Of a stretch of 28,894 bases of DNA, positions 14,896-24,018 are shown in pieces; the stretch's first letter is position 1, and the number at the start of each line of letters is the position of its first letter. The stretch spans positions 1 to 28,894 of the forward strand of contig CARAIG010000009.1 in assembly GCA_948938605.1 (NCBI GenBank). The letters are read 5' to 3'. The translations under genes were made by a program, and so were the position numbers. This DNA comes from an uncultured Eubacteriales bacterium (GTDB lineage Bacteria; Bacillota; Clostridia; Christensenellales; CAG-314). Under the pieces are notes generated by a model. That model was not told the origin of the DNA. It did not search any database and was given only the letters and a program-made list of their open reading frames with translations.

Positions 14896-16698
14896 TTAGT
14901 CGTCGATTTTAAGAATAGACATAAAAGCCTCGCTAGGTACAGACACTGAGCCGACCTGACGCATACGCTTTTTGCCTTCCTTTTGTTTTTCCAACAGCTT
15001 CTTTTTGCGGGAAATGTCGCCGCCGTAGCACTTGGCAAGTACGTCCTTACGCAGCGCCTTGATAGTTTCGCGCGCTATGATTTTGCTGCCGATTGCCGCT
15101 TGAACGGGTATTTCGAACATTTGACGGGGGATTGCTTCCTTCAACTTTTCCGCCATTTGTCTGCCCCTTGCATAGGCGCGTTCTTCGTTGACGATAATGC
15201 TTAACGCGTCGCACACTTCGCCGTTTAACATCATATCCATACGGACAAGTTTGCCCGTTTTAAAACCTTTAAGTTCGTAGTCCAAACTGGCGTAACCGCG
15301 CGTGCGGGACTTTAAACTGTCGAAAAAGTTATAAATAATTTCGTTTAGCGGAATTTCGTAAGTAAGTTTAACTCTGCGCGTATCCAAATACGTCATATCT
15401 ACAAACACGCCGCGCTTGTCTTGGCATAAACCCATTACGTCACCGACATATTCCGGCGGGGAATAAACTTCCGCAAGCACTATCGGTTCCTCGATATGTT
15501 CAATTGAAGTTACGGGCGGAAGTTTTGTAGGGTTGTCGATTTCCAACATTTCCCCTTGCGTTGTGTAAACGTGGTAAATAACGCTGGGTGCTGTTGTAAC
15601 CAAGTCCAAATCGAACTCACGTTCCAACCGCTCCTGAATGATTTCCATATGCAGCAAACCCAAAAAGCCGCAACGGAAGCCGAAGCCCAACGCAACGGAC
15701 GTATCGGGCTCGTAACTCAAAGCCGCGTCGTTAAGTTTTAACTTTTCCAAAGCGTCCTTTAAATCGTTGTATTTGCTGCCGTCTGCGGGGAAAATTCCGC
15801 AAAAGACCATAGGCTTTACTTCCTTGTAGCCCTTTAAAGGCTCATTACAAGGGTTTTGGGCATCGGTAATGGTATCGCCCACCTTTGTGTCGGACACCGT
15901 TTTTATGCTTGCGCAAATGTAACCTACATCCCCTGCTTTAAGGGAATCGACCGCCAACATTGCCGGAGCGAAAACGCCCACTTCGGTAACGGTAAACGTT
16001 TTACCCTTGGTTTCGAACATCTTTATTTCGTTGCCGATTTTTACCGTTCCGTCCACTATTCGGGTAAATATTATTACCCCCTTGTAGTTGTCGTACTGAC
16101 AGTCGAATATAAGCGCTTTTAGGGGTTTTTCCTCGTCGCCGTTGGGGGCGGGAATACTGTCTACAACGGCATCCAAAACATCCTTGATGTTCAATCCTTC
16201 CTTAGCGGAAACAAGGGGTGCCGCACTTGCGTCAAGACCGATTGCGTCTTCGATTTCCTTTTTGGTTCCGTCAACGTCGGCGCTGGGCAAATCGATTTTG
16301 TTGATGACGGGGATAATTTCCAAATCGTTTTCCAAAGCCAAATAGCAGTTGGCAAGGGTTTGCGCTTCAACTCCCTGCGACGCGTCCACTACCAATAATG
16401 CGCCTTCGCACGCGGCGAGCGAACGGGAAACTTCGTAATTGAAGTCGACGTGTCCCGGCGTATCGATTAGGTTTAAGCGGTATTCTGTGCCGTCTTTGAC
16501 ATAAGTCATCGATACAGGCGTAAGCTTGATTGTAATGCCGCGTTCGCGTTCGATGTCCATCGAGTCGAGCATTTGCGCTTCCAAGTCGCGCTTGGCAACC
16601 TGACCGGTGTATTCCATAAGGCGGTCGGCAAGGGTGCTTTTGCCATGGTCGATGTGGGCTATTATGCAAAAATTGCGAATGTTTTTTTGTCTTGACAT
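14896..16698 (-). CDS. lepA: elongation factor 4 (LepA) GTPase
   Basis: Translational GTPase of 600 residues, the normal LepA length; it back-translocates or helps resolve stalled ribosomes and aids 30S maturation. Motifs: G1 AHIDHGKST at 14-22, switch region RGITIKL, G3 DTPGHVDF near 78-85, G4 NKIDLP near 133, then EF-G-like domains II, III and V, and the LepA-specific C-terminal domain with GYASLDYEL, RQMAEKLKEAIPRQMFE and AKCYGGDISRKKKLLEKQK. Ends in VPSEAFMSILK, the canonical C-terminus. A promoter TTGCCC-17-TATAAA lies at 16719-16747; the ribosome binding site is weak (AAAGAGAA). Monocistronic. Confidence 0.98.
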   Translation of the reverse strand: MSRQKNIRNFCIIAHIDHGKSTLADRLMEYTGQVAKRDLEAQMLDSMDIERERGITIKLTPVSMTYVKDGTEYRLNLIDTPGHVDFNYEVSRSLAACEGALLVVDASQGVEAQTLANCYLALENDLEIIPVINKIDLPSADVDGTKKEIEDAIGLDASAAPLVSAKEGLNIKDVLDAVVDSIPAPNGDEEKPLKALIFDCQYDNYKGVIIFTRIVDGTVKIGNEIKMFETKGKTFTVTEVGVFAPAMLAVDSLKAGDVGYICASIKTVSDTKVGDTITDAQNPCNEPLKGYKEVKPMVFCGIFPADGSKYNDLKDALEKLKLNDAALSYEPDTSVALGFGFRCGFLGLLHMEIIQERLEREFDLDLVTTAPSVIYHVYTTQGEMLEIDNPTKLPPVTSIEHIEEPIVLAEVYSPPEYVGDVMGLCQDKRGVFVDMTYLDTRRVKLTYEIPLNEIIYNFFDSLKSRTRGYASLDYELKGFKTGKLVRMDMMLNGEVCDALSIIVNEERAYARGRQMAEKLKEAIPRQMFEIPVQAAIGSKIIARETIKALRKDVLAKCYGGDISRKKKLLEKQKEGKKRMRQVGSVSVPSEAFMSILKIDD

Positions 16699-16718
16699 AG
16701 TTTAATTCTCTTTACCGT

Positions 16719-16747
16719 TTTATAATTTATACAGTATCACAGGGCAA
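16719..16747 (-). promoter_or_regulatory. probable lepA promoter
   Basis: On the minus strand TTGCCC (16742-16747), 17-nt spacer, TATAAA (16719-16724), giving a ~14-20 nt 5' leader before the lepA ATG. Confidence 0.5.
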
Positions 16748-16824
16748 TTGAAAGCAATTACCCGATGTTACGAGTTGATTGTCGTAAATATCCGTCTGTT
16801 TAATAACGTCAATTTCCTTTTTTA

Positions 16825-17667
16825 CTACAAAATATCAAAAACCCCGTGGAACAAATATATAAACGCATAGGTCAATATTTTGCTTACAAAATATATGATA
16901 AGCGTTTTACGCCCTATAAAAGTTATAGGCGAAACGTACTTGGGGTTTACATACGGAAAAAGCGTCTGTTTGTTTTTGTACAATGCTCTACCTAACAACG
17001 CACCCAACAAAAACCAACCGAAATCGGGCAAAAACGTGCGGTAGTCCATTGCCGCAAAGTGCGAAAAGTTTTCGCCTGTGTGTTGAACAAGGAAAAACAA
17101 ATGTCCGTTTTCGCTTGTCCAAGGGGTGTTTTTAGCACTATACCCCACTACAAACACGCAAACAACCTCTATCGACATCACCGTAGCAAAAATGCACTTT
17201 TGCCAATTTTTACCGCATTTGTTCCAAAACCATTCCGCAATCGACCACAAAAATACCGATAACGCTATACAGTGAATTACATTGAAGTAGATTATTAAAT
17301 GCTTTTTAAGTATAACGGATACGGCAAAACCGCCCAGCGTCATAATAAGCGACACTGCTATAAGTTTTAGCGAACGGTTAAAATTATTTTTGGAAAAACT
17401 GCACGACAGTCCTGCGGTAAAAATGAAAATTATTACGATTATAGGTTGACATACGGCACGCAACGTACTTTGTGCATAATTGCACGAAAAGTCGTACAGC
17501 GCTTGAAAAAACGCCGTTTTGTAATTACCGCCCGCATCTACGCGAATGTCGTTTAGCGTGTGATCCCACACAACGCACAAAATCATAAGTCCGCGCAAAA
17601 AGTCCACTTCCCAAACCCGACTTTTGCTAACAGGCGCAATTTCAGTTGTTTTGCTGCGTTTAAACAT
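16825..17667 (-). CDS. DUF1624/HGSNAT-like membrane acyltransferase homologue
   Basis: A 280-residue integral membrane protein (282 if started at the ATG at 17673). The N-terminal RVWEVDFLRGLMILCVVWDHTLND carries the conserved R-x-x-x-(V/I)-D-x-(L/F)-R-G and D-H of the DUF1624 family, related to the heparan-alpha-glucosaminide acetyltransferase catalytic domain and to acyltransferase-3 proteins. About eight membrane segments follow; FGWFLLGALLGRALY and SPITFIGRKTLIIYFVS are also family-like. Such proteins are thought to move acyl groups across the membrane onto sugars or surface polymers; the substrate here is unknown. No Shine-Dalgarno; a TAGACA-17-TATAAT promoter is so close that transcription should begin within 2 nt of the ATG at 17667 and after the one at 17673, so I chose 17667. 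Confidence 0.8.
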   Translation of the reverse strand: MFKRSKTTEIAPVSKSRVWEVDFLRGLMILCVVWDHTLNDIRVDAGGNYKTAFFQALYDFSCNYAQSTLRAVCQPIIVIIFIFTAGLSCSFSKNNFNRSLKLIAVSLIMTLGGFAVSVILKKHLIIYFNVIHCIALSVFLWSIAEWFWNKCGKNWQKCIFATVMSIEVVCVFVVGYSAKNTPWTSENGHLFFLVQHTGENFSHFAAMDYRTFLPDFGWFLLGALLGRALYKNKQTLFPYVNPKYVSPITFIGRKTLIIYFVSKILTYAFIYLFHGVFDIL

Positions 17668-17675
17668 ACGCATAT

Positions 17676-17704
17676 ATTATATACGAAAAAGCGCTGTTTG
17701 TCTA
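17676..17704 (-). promoter_or_regulatory. promoter of the DUF1624 gene (near-leaderless)
   Basis: TAGACA (17699-17704), 17-nt spacer, TATAAT (17676-17681) on the minus strand. Predicted +1 is about 17669, two bases before the ATG at 17667. Confidence 0.65.
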
Positions 17705-17740
17705 GATTTTTGCCATATATGGTCGACGGCATTAAAAAAG

Positions 17741-17770
17741 TTGACTTTTAATACCGATATATAATATAAT
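17741..17770 (+). promoter_or_regulatory. promoter of the GDPD operon
   Basis: TTGACT (17741-17746), 18-nt spacer, TATAAT (17765-17770). An overlapping TATAAT at 17760 has too short a spacer. AGGAGG at 17793-17798 precedes the ATG at 17808 by 9 nt. Confidence 0.7.
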
Positions 17771-17807
17771 ATTTAATATTGTATCAACGTTTAGGAGGCG
17801 TATTTAA

Positions 17808-18566
17808 ATGATACGGCAGGAATACAAGTGGCTGACCGACACATATGTCGCGCACCGCGGTTTGTTCGATAAAGACAACAAAATACCTGAAAATTCGATC
17901 CCCGCATTTGCAAGGGCCGCCGAGCAGGGCTTCGGCATAGAGACAGATGTACAAATGAGCAAAGACGGCGTTTTGGTGGTATTCCACGACGATACGTTAA
18001 AGCGTATGACGGGTGCGGACGGGAAATTAGCCGACTACACTTTTGAAGAACTGCGCAAACTCCGCTTGGATAACACCGACTGCGTAATACCGACATTTGA
18101 AGAATTTTTGTCGGCGGCAAACGGAGTAAACCTTGTTGTGGAAATCAAAACGCACGAACATATAGGCGAAGTTGAACAAAAGACTTACGACGCATTAAAG
18201 AATTATAAAGGACATTACTGCGTAGAATCGTTCAACCCGTTTATTATACGCTGGTTTAAAAAGCACGCCAAGGAAGTTATACGCGGAACGTTGTCCTGCG
18301 CGTACGACGGTGCGCCTTGGTCGAAGTTCAAAAGAAATATGCTTGCAAATTTAAAACTGTGCAAGTGGAACGGCAGCCAGTTTATTGCATACGACGCGGC
18401 GACGGTAGCCACCAATAAAGCAGTTAAAAAATTCCGCAAAAAAATTCCTATTATTTGTTGGACGGTAAGAAGTCAACAACAATACGACGAATTACACGAC
18501 CACTTCGACAATATGATATTTGACAGTTTTGTACCCGAAAGACGGGACACGATACTTACAAAATAA
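17808..18566 (+). CDS. glycerophosphodiester phosphodiesterase
   Basis: A 252-residue cytoplasmic GDPD, hydrolysing glycerophosphodiesters to glycerol-3-phosphate and an alcohol; a TIM barrel. Catalytic and metal residues visible: H16-R17 in VAHRG, E28-N29 in PENS, E45 and D47 in GIETDVQ, H60 in VFHDD, then VVEIK (Glu-x-Lys) and the late CWTV. No signal peptide, so it is probably intracellular and used in phospholipid head-group salvage. Strong promoter and AGGAGG site. It is followed after 28 nt by the large 1127-residue surface-type protein, which is likely cotranscribed. The only plus-strand transcription unit in the middle of the window. Confidence 0.95.
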   Translation: MIRQEYKWLTDTYVAHRGLFDKDNKIPENSIPAFARAAEQGFGIETDVQMSKDGVLVVFHDDTLKRMTGADGKLADYTFEELRKLRLDNTDCVIPTFEEFLSAANGVNLVVEIKTHEHIGEVEQKTYDALKNYKGHYCVESFNPFIIRWFKKHAKEVIRGTLSCAYDGAPWSKFKRNMLANLKLCKWNGSQFIAYDAATVATNKAVKKFRKKIPIICWTVRSQQQYDELHDHFDNMIFDSFVPERRDTILTK

Positions 18567-18594
18567 ATTAAAGAATTTTTAATGAGAGGTAATT

Positions 18595-21500
18595 ATGGGA
18601 CGCAGAGTATTAGCATTCTTTTTGGGATTGTTATTCGGCATTATTTTAGTAGTCGGCGGAGTTGCCGGCGCTATCGCTATTTGCGTTAAGGTGGTAAAGG
18701 TAGAGCAATACTCGCCTGACGCAAAAAACTATTTGGGCGACCTTGCTTCGCTGTCTATTTACGACATCGGGCAGGAAATATACAAAATGTTTTTAGACAA
18801 AAAAGGCACGCAAGACGAAAACGGGAATTATTATTCCTTAAAAGATTTTTGCGACAATTACAACATCGATTTAAATACCGCTTTCGGTATTGAACTGCCG
18901 CAAGAAGTATTGGATATCCCCGCGTTTGAATTTTTTGACGAAGGCGGAACGGAACGCGCTATGAAGCAGATCAAAGTCAGCGCATTACCTGCAATACTCA
19001 ATATGTTCGGCGGCAAAAACGAAGACGGCACCAGCAACGGTATGTTTAGCGATTCGGCAATCGAAGAACTGTCTAAATTTAGTATGTACGATTTGCTTAA
19101 CGACGAAAACATCGGTTTTGCGGGCGTGTTTGTCAATGTAAAAATTGCAGATATGCTGCCCGACTCCTTCCCTGCGGAAGACTCCGACAACAAATTGATG
19201 TGGGCGGTAGGACAAACTAAAATCGGCAAATTGCTTAACGGAATGAGCGGAAGCGACAGCATACTGCTTCAATTAAAACCCTACGGAGCGTTTGAAACGT
19301 TAGGACAGTTGGCTTTAACGGCAGTACTGGGCGACAGTCAATACATAAGCGCAATTTTGGGTTCGGACGCAGTGTTTGCCGACCTTATCGCAGACGACGG
19401 CACTATCCGTATGGACGACATAATAAACGGCATATCGGTCGGCGAACTGCTGGGTTGCCAAAAAAATCAAATTACCGATATTGAAAACTACGTTTCGATT
19501 GTCGAAGGCGATATCAAAGTTATGTCTAAAACCGACAGCGAAACCGAAACAACGCTGTACGCAATGGGTGCAAACGGCGAAGAATGGTTCGAAGCGGAAC
19601 TTAAATGCGAAAACAACGAAGAAGGTCACACACACAATGCCGATTGCTTTAAGTACGTTTGGTATTCCACTGCCGAATGCGTTAAGGAGCACGACCACAA
19701 AGCCAACGGCGATATGAACAAGGACGGAGTGAATTACGCACGTACCGACGGGCTGTATTCCGTACTTGCGGCATTGTCCATTACCGACCTTACAAGCGGC
19801 AACACCGACGCTTTAATGGACGAAATTAAGTTAATCAAAATACGCGATATTATCGATGCCGGCGACGTTAACGGCATAATGAACGTATTTATCGACTTTA
19901 CTATCGAAGAACTTATGAGCGGCGCAATTGACGACTTGTACTTAGGTGAATTTTTCAGCTTTACCCGCAGCGCAATTCAAAATACCGAAGACTACGACAT
20001 TGAAAACGCCGTTGCAATATACAAGGAACGCGACAACAACGTGCTTGCTTACTACGTAGCGATTGACGCAAGCGGAAACATCGCTTTGTCACTGGATAAC
20101 AAAAACTGGTACAACGGTTTAAGCGAATGCGACGAAGAACACACTCACAACGAAAACTGCTACTCCTACGTTTGGTACAAGGAAGCAGGCGTACTTGCCG
20201 ACGGCGTACAAAACAAACTTGCAAGCAAACAAATTGCCGACCTTAAATATCTTAACGACGAAGTTCAAAAAATGACGTTGAGCGATGTATTCGGCGACAA
20301 TATCCCGTCTATGTTAGAATCTATCGCCGACGTTGAAATAGGCGAATTAAGCCAACACATCGACAGAATTCAACTTGGCGAATTGTTGGGATACACAGGC
20401 GGACTCGTTTGCGAAAATACCGACGACGCTCACGTACACGACTACACTTGCTACGAATGGACGGACAAGGACGGCAAAGCAGTTGTCGGAATGATGGCAA
20501 AACTTGCCTGCAAAGAAGTCGGCGAAATGAGCGACCTTGCAAATACCGTTAAAACCTTTACTTTAAGCGACGTTTTGGGCGACGGAATACCGTCTATGCT
20601 TAAATCGCTTGCAGATACCGAAATAGGCAACTTAAACGACGCTATAAACGGAATGTACTTAGGCGACTTCCTTGAATACGAAAAGAGATTCACTTGCGGA
20701 ATTACCGAAGACGGTCATGCGCACGACGGTACGTGCAGTTACATTTGGTTTAAATTGCAATGCGCAAACGCCGAAGACGGTCACGAACATACCGACGAAT
20801 GCTATGTAGAAGTCGTTGGAATGATGGCCAAACTTGCAGACAAAAAAGTTAGCGAGCTTAACAGCTTGGACGACATTGTTAACGACTTGACGCTACGCGA
20901 CGTTTTGGGCGACAATATTCCCGCAATGCTGCTTGACGTTGCCGATTCGAAAATTAGCGACGTAGGAACCGCTATACAAGACATTTACTTGGGTTCGGCA
21001 TTGGGATACAAACGCAACGAACAAGACAGCACGGATTACAGCAAAGTAATTGACGGCATCTGCAAAAAAACAGTACAGGGCGCTGCATCGTTGTACTTAA
21101 AATCGGAAGACGGAATTGTTTGGTACGAAGCAGTACAAACTTGCAAACTTAGGAACAATTCGTCGCACACGCACGACATAGACTGCTACGGATACGTTTG
21201 GTACGAAGAAGACGGCACTACACCTGTTAGCGGAATTATTAAAGCGCTTGTCAACAGCAAAGTAGGCAACGTAAACGAAAAAATGCAAACGGTAACGCTT
21301 GGCGAAATGGGTATTGGCGGAAACAACATTTTGGACGCATTGCAGGATACTCCCGTTACGCAAATCGGCGACGCCATTAACGACTTAAAAATGGGCATAG
21401 TTATGGGCTTTGAAAAGCACTACACTTGCGGCGTAACACATACTCACACTGACGATTGCACGTACGAATGGATTGCGGAATGTACTTCCGACCACAGTAC

Positions 21501-21978
21501 GGCGACAGACCACTTGTCTGCCGACCACATTGTAATCAACGGCAAAACTTGCTATAAAGCAACGGGACTTAACGGCAAAATCGCCAATAAGACGGTAAGC
21601 CAAATGACAGGTAACGAATTGACGGACATTGCGCTGGGATTGACGATTGGCGACCTTATCGACAGCGGAATGATAAGTTTAGGCGAAACGTCTGCGGAGC
21701 AAGACGACAACATTTACAAACTTGCATTGATGTTCAGCAGCGGCGAACACTATATCACAGTTAATGACAAACCGACATATGCTTGTAACATGACAGGTTA
21801 CTTAGCGTTTACTAAACTGTCAGGATCTGAAAGCGATATGACAAAAAAAGCGTATTGGTTAAAGTGCCACGGACGCACAGACGAAAGCGGACTTACTGCC
21901 GAAGATATAGCGCACAGAGACGCCTGGAAAGACATTACGTTAAAGGAATTCGTTACAAAATTGCTGAGTGTAATTTAA
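18595..21978 (+). CDS. membrane-anchored repeat protein with Cys-His-His-Cys knuckles, unknown function
   Basis: A 1127-residue protein I cannot assign. Residues 4-30 form one N-terminal membrane helix without an obvious cleavage site; the rest is predicted outside the membrane. From about residue 390 to 1080 it is built of ~70-residue repeats with the pattern MMAKLA.K.V.EL..L, TL.DVLGD.IP.ML, AD.EIG.L..AI and LGD.LGY. Between repeats lie seven short loops C-x(3-7)-H-x-H-x3-C: 338-351, 512-522, 606-619, 701-714, 723-736, 850-864 and 945-955, usually followed by Tyr.x.Trp-Tyr. These look like metal-binding or disulfide-locked knuckles; similar EHTHTD-type loops occur in large surface proteins of gut Bacillota. 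No LPXTG motif. AGAGG lies 5 nt before the ATG. Second gene of the GDPD unit and followed by a strong terminator. Confidence 0.85.
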   Translation: MGRRVLAFFLGLLFGIILVVGGVAGAIAICVKVVKVEQYSPDAKNYLGDLASLSIYDIGQEIYKMFLDKKGTQDENGNYYSLKDFCDNYNIDLNTAFGIELPQEVLDIPAFEFFDEGGTERAMKQIKVSALPAILNMFGGKNEDGTSNGMFSDSAIEELSKFSMYDLLNDENIGFAGVFVNVKIADMLPDSFPAEDSDNKLMWAVGQTKIGKLLNGMSGSDSILLQLKPYGAFETLGQLALTAVLGDSQYISAILGSDAVFADLIADDGTIRMDDIINGISVGELLGCQKNQITDIENYVSIVEGDIKVMSKTDSETETTLYAMGANGEEWFEAELKCENNEEGHTHNADCFKYVWYSTAECVKEHDHKANGDMNKDGVNYARTDGLYSVLAALSITDLTSGNTDALMDEIKLIKIRDIIDAGDVNGIMNVFIDFTIEELMSGAIDDLYLGEFFSFTRSAIQNTEDYDIENAVAIYKERDNNVLAYYVAIDASGNIALSLDNKNWYNGLSECDEEHTHNENCYSYVWYKEAGVLADGVQNKLASKQIADLKYLNDEVQKMTLSDVFGDNIPSMLESIADVEIGELSQHIDRIQLGELLGYTGGLVCENTDDAHVHDYTCYEWTDKDGKAVVGMMAKLACKEVGEMSDLANTVKTFTLSDVLGDGIPSMLKSLADTEIGNLNDAINGMYLGDFLEYEKRFTCGITEDGHAHDGTCSYIWFKLQCANAEDGHEHTDECYVEVVGMMAKLADKKVSELNSLDDIVNDLTLRDVLGDNIPAMLLDVADSKISDVGTAIQDIYLGSALGYKRNEQDSTDYSKVIDGICKKTVQGAASLYLKSEDGIVWYEAVQTCKLRNNSSHTHDIDCYGYVWYEEDGTTPVSGIIKALVNSKVGNVNEKMQTVTLGEMGIGGNNILDALQDTPVTQIGDAINDLKMGIVMGFEKHYTCGVTHTHTDDCTYEWIAECTSDHSTATDHLSADHIVINGKTCYKATGLNGKIANKTVSQMTGNELTDIALGLTIGDLIDSGMISLGETSAEQDDNIYKLALMFSSGEHYITVNDKPTYACNMTGYLAFTKLSGSESDMTKKAYWLKCHGRTDESGLTAEDIAHRDAWKDITLKEFVTKLLSVI

Positions 21979-22010
21979 AGGCGCAAAACAATAACAGCAA
22001 ATTATAAACA

Positions 22011-22046
22011 AAAAAAAGTTCGGGAAAAAATTCCCGAACTTTTTTT
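22011..22046 (+). terminator. bidirectional rho-independent terminator
   Basis: GTTCGGGAA (22018-22026) pairs with TTCCCGAAC (22031-22039) around a 4-nt loop, with A7 before and T8 after. Ends the GDPD / 1127-residue protein unit. Confidence 0.93.
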
Positions 22047-22402
22047 ATTGTGTAATGAATAATTGCGGTGATGTTTAATTAAATTGTGCGGCTTCGCCTA
22101 GATGTCTCGGCTACGCTCGACATGACATAGGATATAATGCGCAATTGTGGTTAGTTTTAATCAAACTGGATTGCTTCGTCGTTGCACTCCTCGCAAAGAC
22201 GTAAACGGACACAGTGTGCGGTGGGCAAGAGTCTGCCAACCCTACGGATAATCGATCGTTTATAATTGATTCATTTATAGTGCGGCTCGTATTACTCGCC
22301 TAGATGTCTCGCAACATTCGCCGTCCTTTGACGAAACTACGCTCGACATGACATAGTACAGAGTTGGTCGAAGTGTATTGTATACTGCTCTCTTGAAGGA
22401 TA
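22047..22402. other. repeat-filled interval between convergent units
   Basis: Holds four dispersed repeats in order: an ATGTC/GACAT hairpin (22098-22129), an ATTGC/GCAA(A) hairpin (22167-22201), the GGTGGGCA palindrome (22220-22241, one mismatch), and an ATGTC/GACAT hairpin with an extended loop (22299-22352). The order GCA-type hairpin, GGTGGGCA palindrome, TATAATTGATTC filler, TAGAT hairpin is the same as at 13676-13850, so this is a third, diverged copy of the same repeat chain. No gene. Confidence 0.7.
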
Positions 22403-23995
22403 TTAAATATTTTCCGCAATGGATACTGCGACTTTAAGCCCGTCTACTGCCGACGACACTATTCCGCCCGCATACCCTGCGCCTTCGCCTACGGGATACA
22501 AACGTTTAATATTGCTTTGGAAACCGCCGCCGCGCACTATCCTTACGGGCGACGACGTGCGCGTTTCTACCGCTGTAAGCACGCCCGTATCGCAAAAACC
22601 TTGTATTTTGCGGTTAAACGACGTTAACGCTTCCGCTAGGTTGTCCGCTAAATTGTTAGGCAAAAGATCGCGCAGATTGCAGGATTTTACCCCGCGCGGA
22701 TAACCGGGAACTGTAATAAACTGCGTTGAAATACGGTTATTTACAAAGTCCTGCGCATTTTGACAGGGCGCAACGTAATTACCGCCGCCCAAAGCATACG
22801 CTTTGTTTTCCAAATCCTGTTGAAAACGCACTCCCGAAAAAACGTCGCGTCCGTAGCCGTAGGCTTGTAAATCGTCGGCATTAACGGTTACGACAAGCGC
22901 ACTGTTGGAATTTGCTCCGTCGCGGCTAAAATTACTCATACCGTTGACTACGACCGTATCGGGTTGGGAATTAGCAGCAACCACAACTCCGCCCGGACAC
23001 ATACAAAAACTGTAACAGCCATGCCCGTCGGCGCACTTATGCGTAAGTTTGTAGACCGCAGAACCCAAATCGCGGTGAGAAGCAAACAATTTGCCGTACT
23101 GCGCCGTATTTATAAATTCACGCGGGTGTTCGATACGCAAGCCCACTGCAAACGGCTTAAATTGCATTTCCGCACCGATATTGTAAAGCATTGAAAACGT
23201 ATCCCTTGCGCTGTGTCCGCAAGCCAGAATTACGTAATCGGCATACAGTTTTAAGGACTGTCCTTGACGTTCGGCAACCACTCCCGTAACGGTATCGCCG
23301 CTAATTATCAAGTCCGAAACGCAACAATCGAACAAAAATTTTCCGCCGTAACTTTCAATTTGACGACATAGATTTTCCACAACGAGTTGCAACTTGTCCG
23401 TACCTATATGCGGCATTGCGTTAAACAGTATTTCGTCAGGCGCGCCGCAATTGACGAATTGGTTGAAAACCGTACGTCCCAAAGACGTAGAGCCTAAATT
23501 AGACGTCAACTTGCCGTCGGAAAAAGTACCTGCGCCGCCTAAGCCGAACTGAATATTAGTCTGTTCGTTAAAACGTCCGCCCGATAAAAATTCGTCCACC
23601 GCTTGTTTGCGTTGTCCGATATTACTGCCCCGTTCGATAACGATAACGTCAAACCCGCATTTTGCCAGATACAGCGCCGAAAACAATCCCGCAGGACCTG
23701 CACCTACCACTATGCAACGTGCCGACGTATTTAAATTGCGGGCGTTTTGGATAATATCCTGCGGTTCGGCGTAAGACTCGGCATTTTGCGGAACGGTTTG
23801 ACAGTCGACTACGTAAGAGCAGACAAAACGGATATCGGATTTGTTGCGCGCGTCGATACTGCGCCTATGCAACGAATAACTTAATAAACTTTGTCTGCGC
23901 ACACGCAAAAGACGGTACAATTTGTCCGTCAGATATTCATGATCGTTTGCTTTGTCAAGCGGTATGGAAATTGGTTGAGTTAAATACAGCGACAT
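22403..23995 (-). CDS. FAD-dependent oxidoreductase (COG2509 type)
   Basis: A 530-residue flavoprotein. An N-terminal ~90-residue extension precedes the Rossmann FAD motif VVGAGPAGLFSALYLA with GAGPAG at 98-103 and the E-R of VIERG; then GQRKQAVDEFLSGG and GLGGAGTFSDGKLTSN, which are diagnostic of the uncharacterised FAD-dependent dehydrogenase group COG2509. The second nucleotide-binding half has VILACGHSARDTF, and the C-terminus YPVGEGAGYAGGIVSSAVDG is the typical closing flavin contact. Substrate unknown. It begins 23 nt after the stop of another flavoprotein gene (24019-25197), with only a weak AGGA. Second gene of a two-gene FAD-oxidoreductase operon. Confidence 0.9.
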   Translation of the reverse strand: MSLYLTQPISIPLDKANDHEYLTDKLYRLLRVRRQSLLSYSLHRRSIDARNKSDIRFVCSYVVDCQTVPQNAESYAEPQDIIQNARNLNTSARCIVVGAGPAGLFSALYLAKCGFDVIVIERGSNIGQRKQAVDEFLSGGRFNEQTNIQFGLGGAGTFSDGKLTSNLGSTSLGRTVFNQFVNCGAPDEILFNAMPHIGTDKLQLVVENLCRQIESYGGKFLFDCCVSDLIISGDTVTGVVAERQGQSLKLYADYVILACGHSARDTFSMLYNIGAEMQFKPFAVGLRIEHPREFINTAQYGKLFASHRDLGSAVYKLTHKCADGHGCYSFCMCPGGVVVAANSQPDTVVVNGMSNFSRDGANSNSALVVTVNADDLQAYGYGRDVFSGVRFQQDLENKAYALGGGNYVAPCQNAQDFVNNRISTQFITVPGYPRGVKSCNLRDLLPNNLADNLAEALTSFNRKIQGFCDTGVLTAVETRTSSPVRIVRGGGFQSNIKRLYPVGEGAGYAGGIVSSAVDGLKVAVSIAENI

Positions 23996-24018
23996 TTTAT
24001 TATACGGTTAATATCCTA

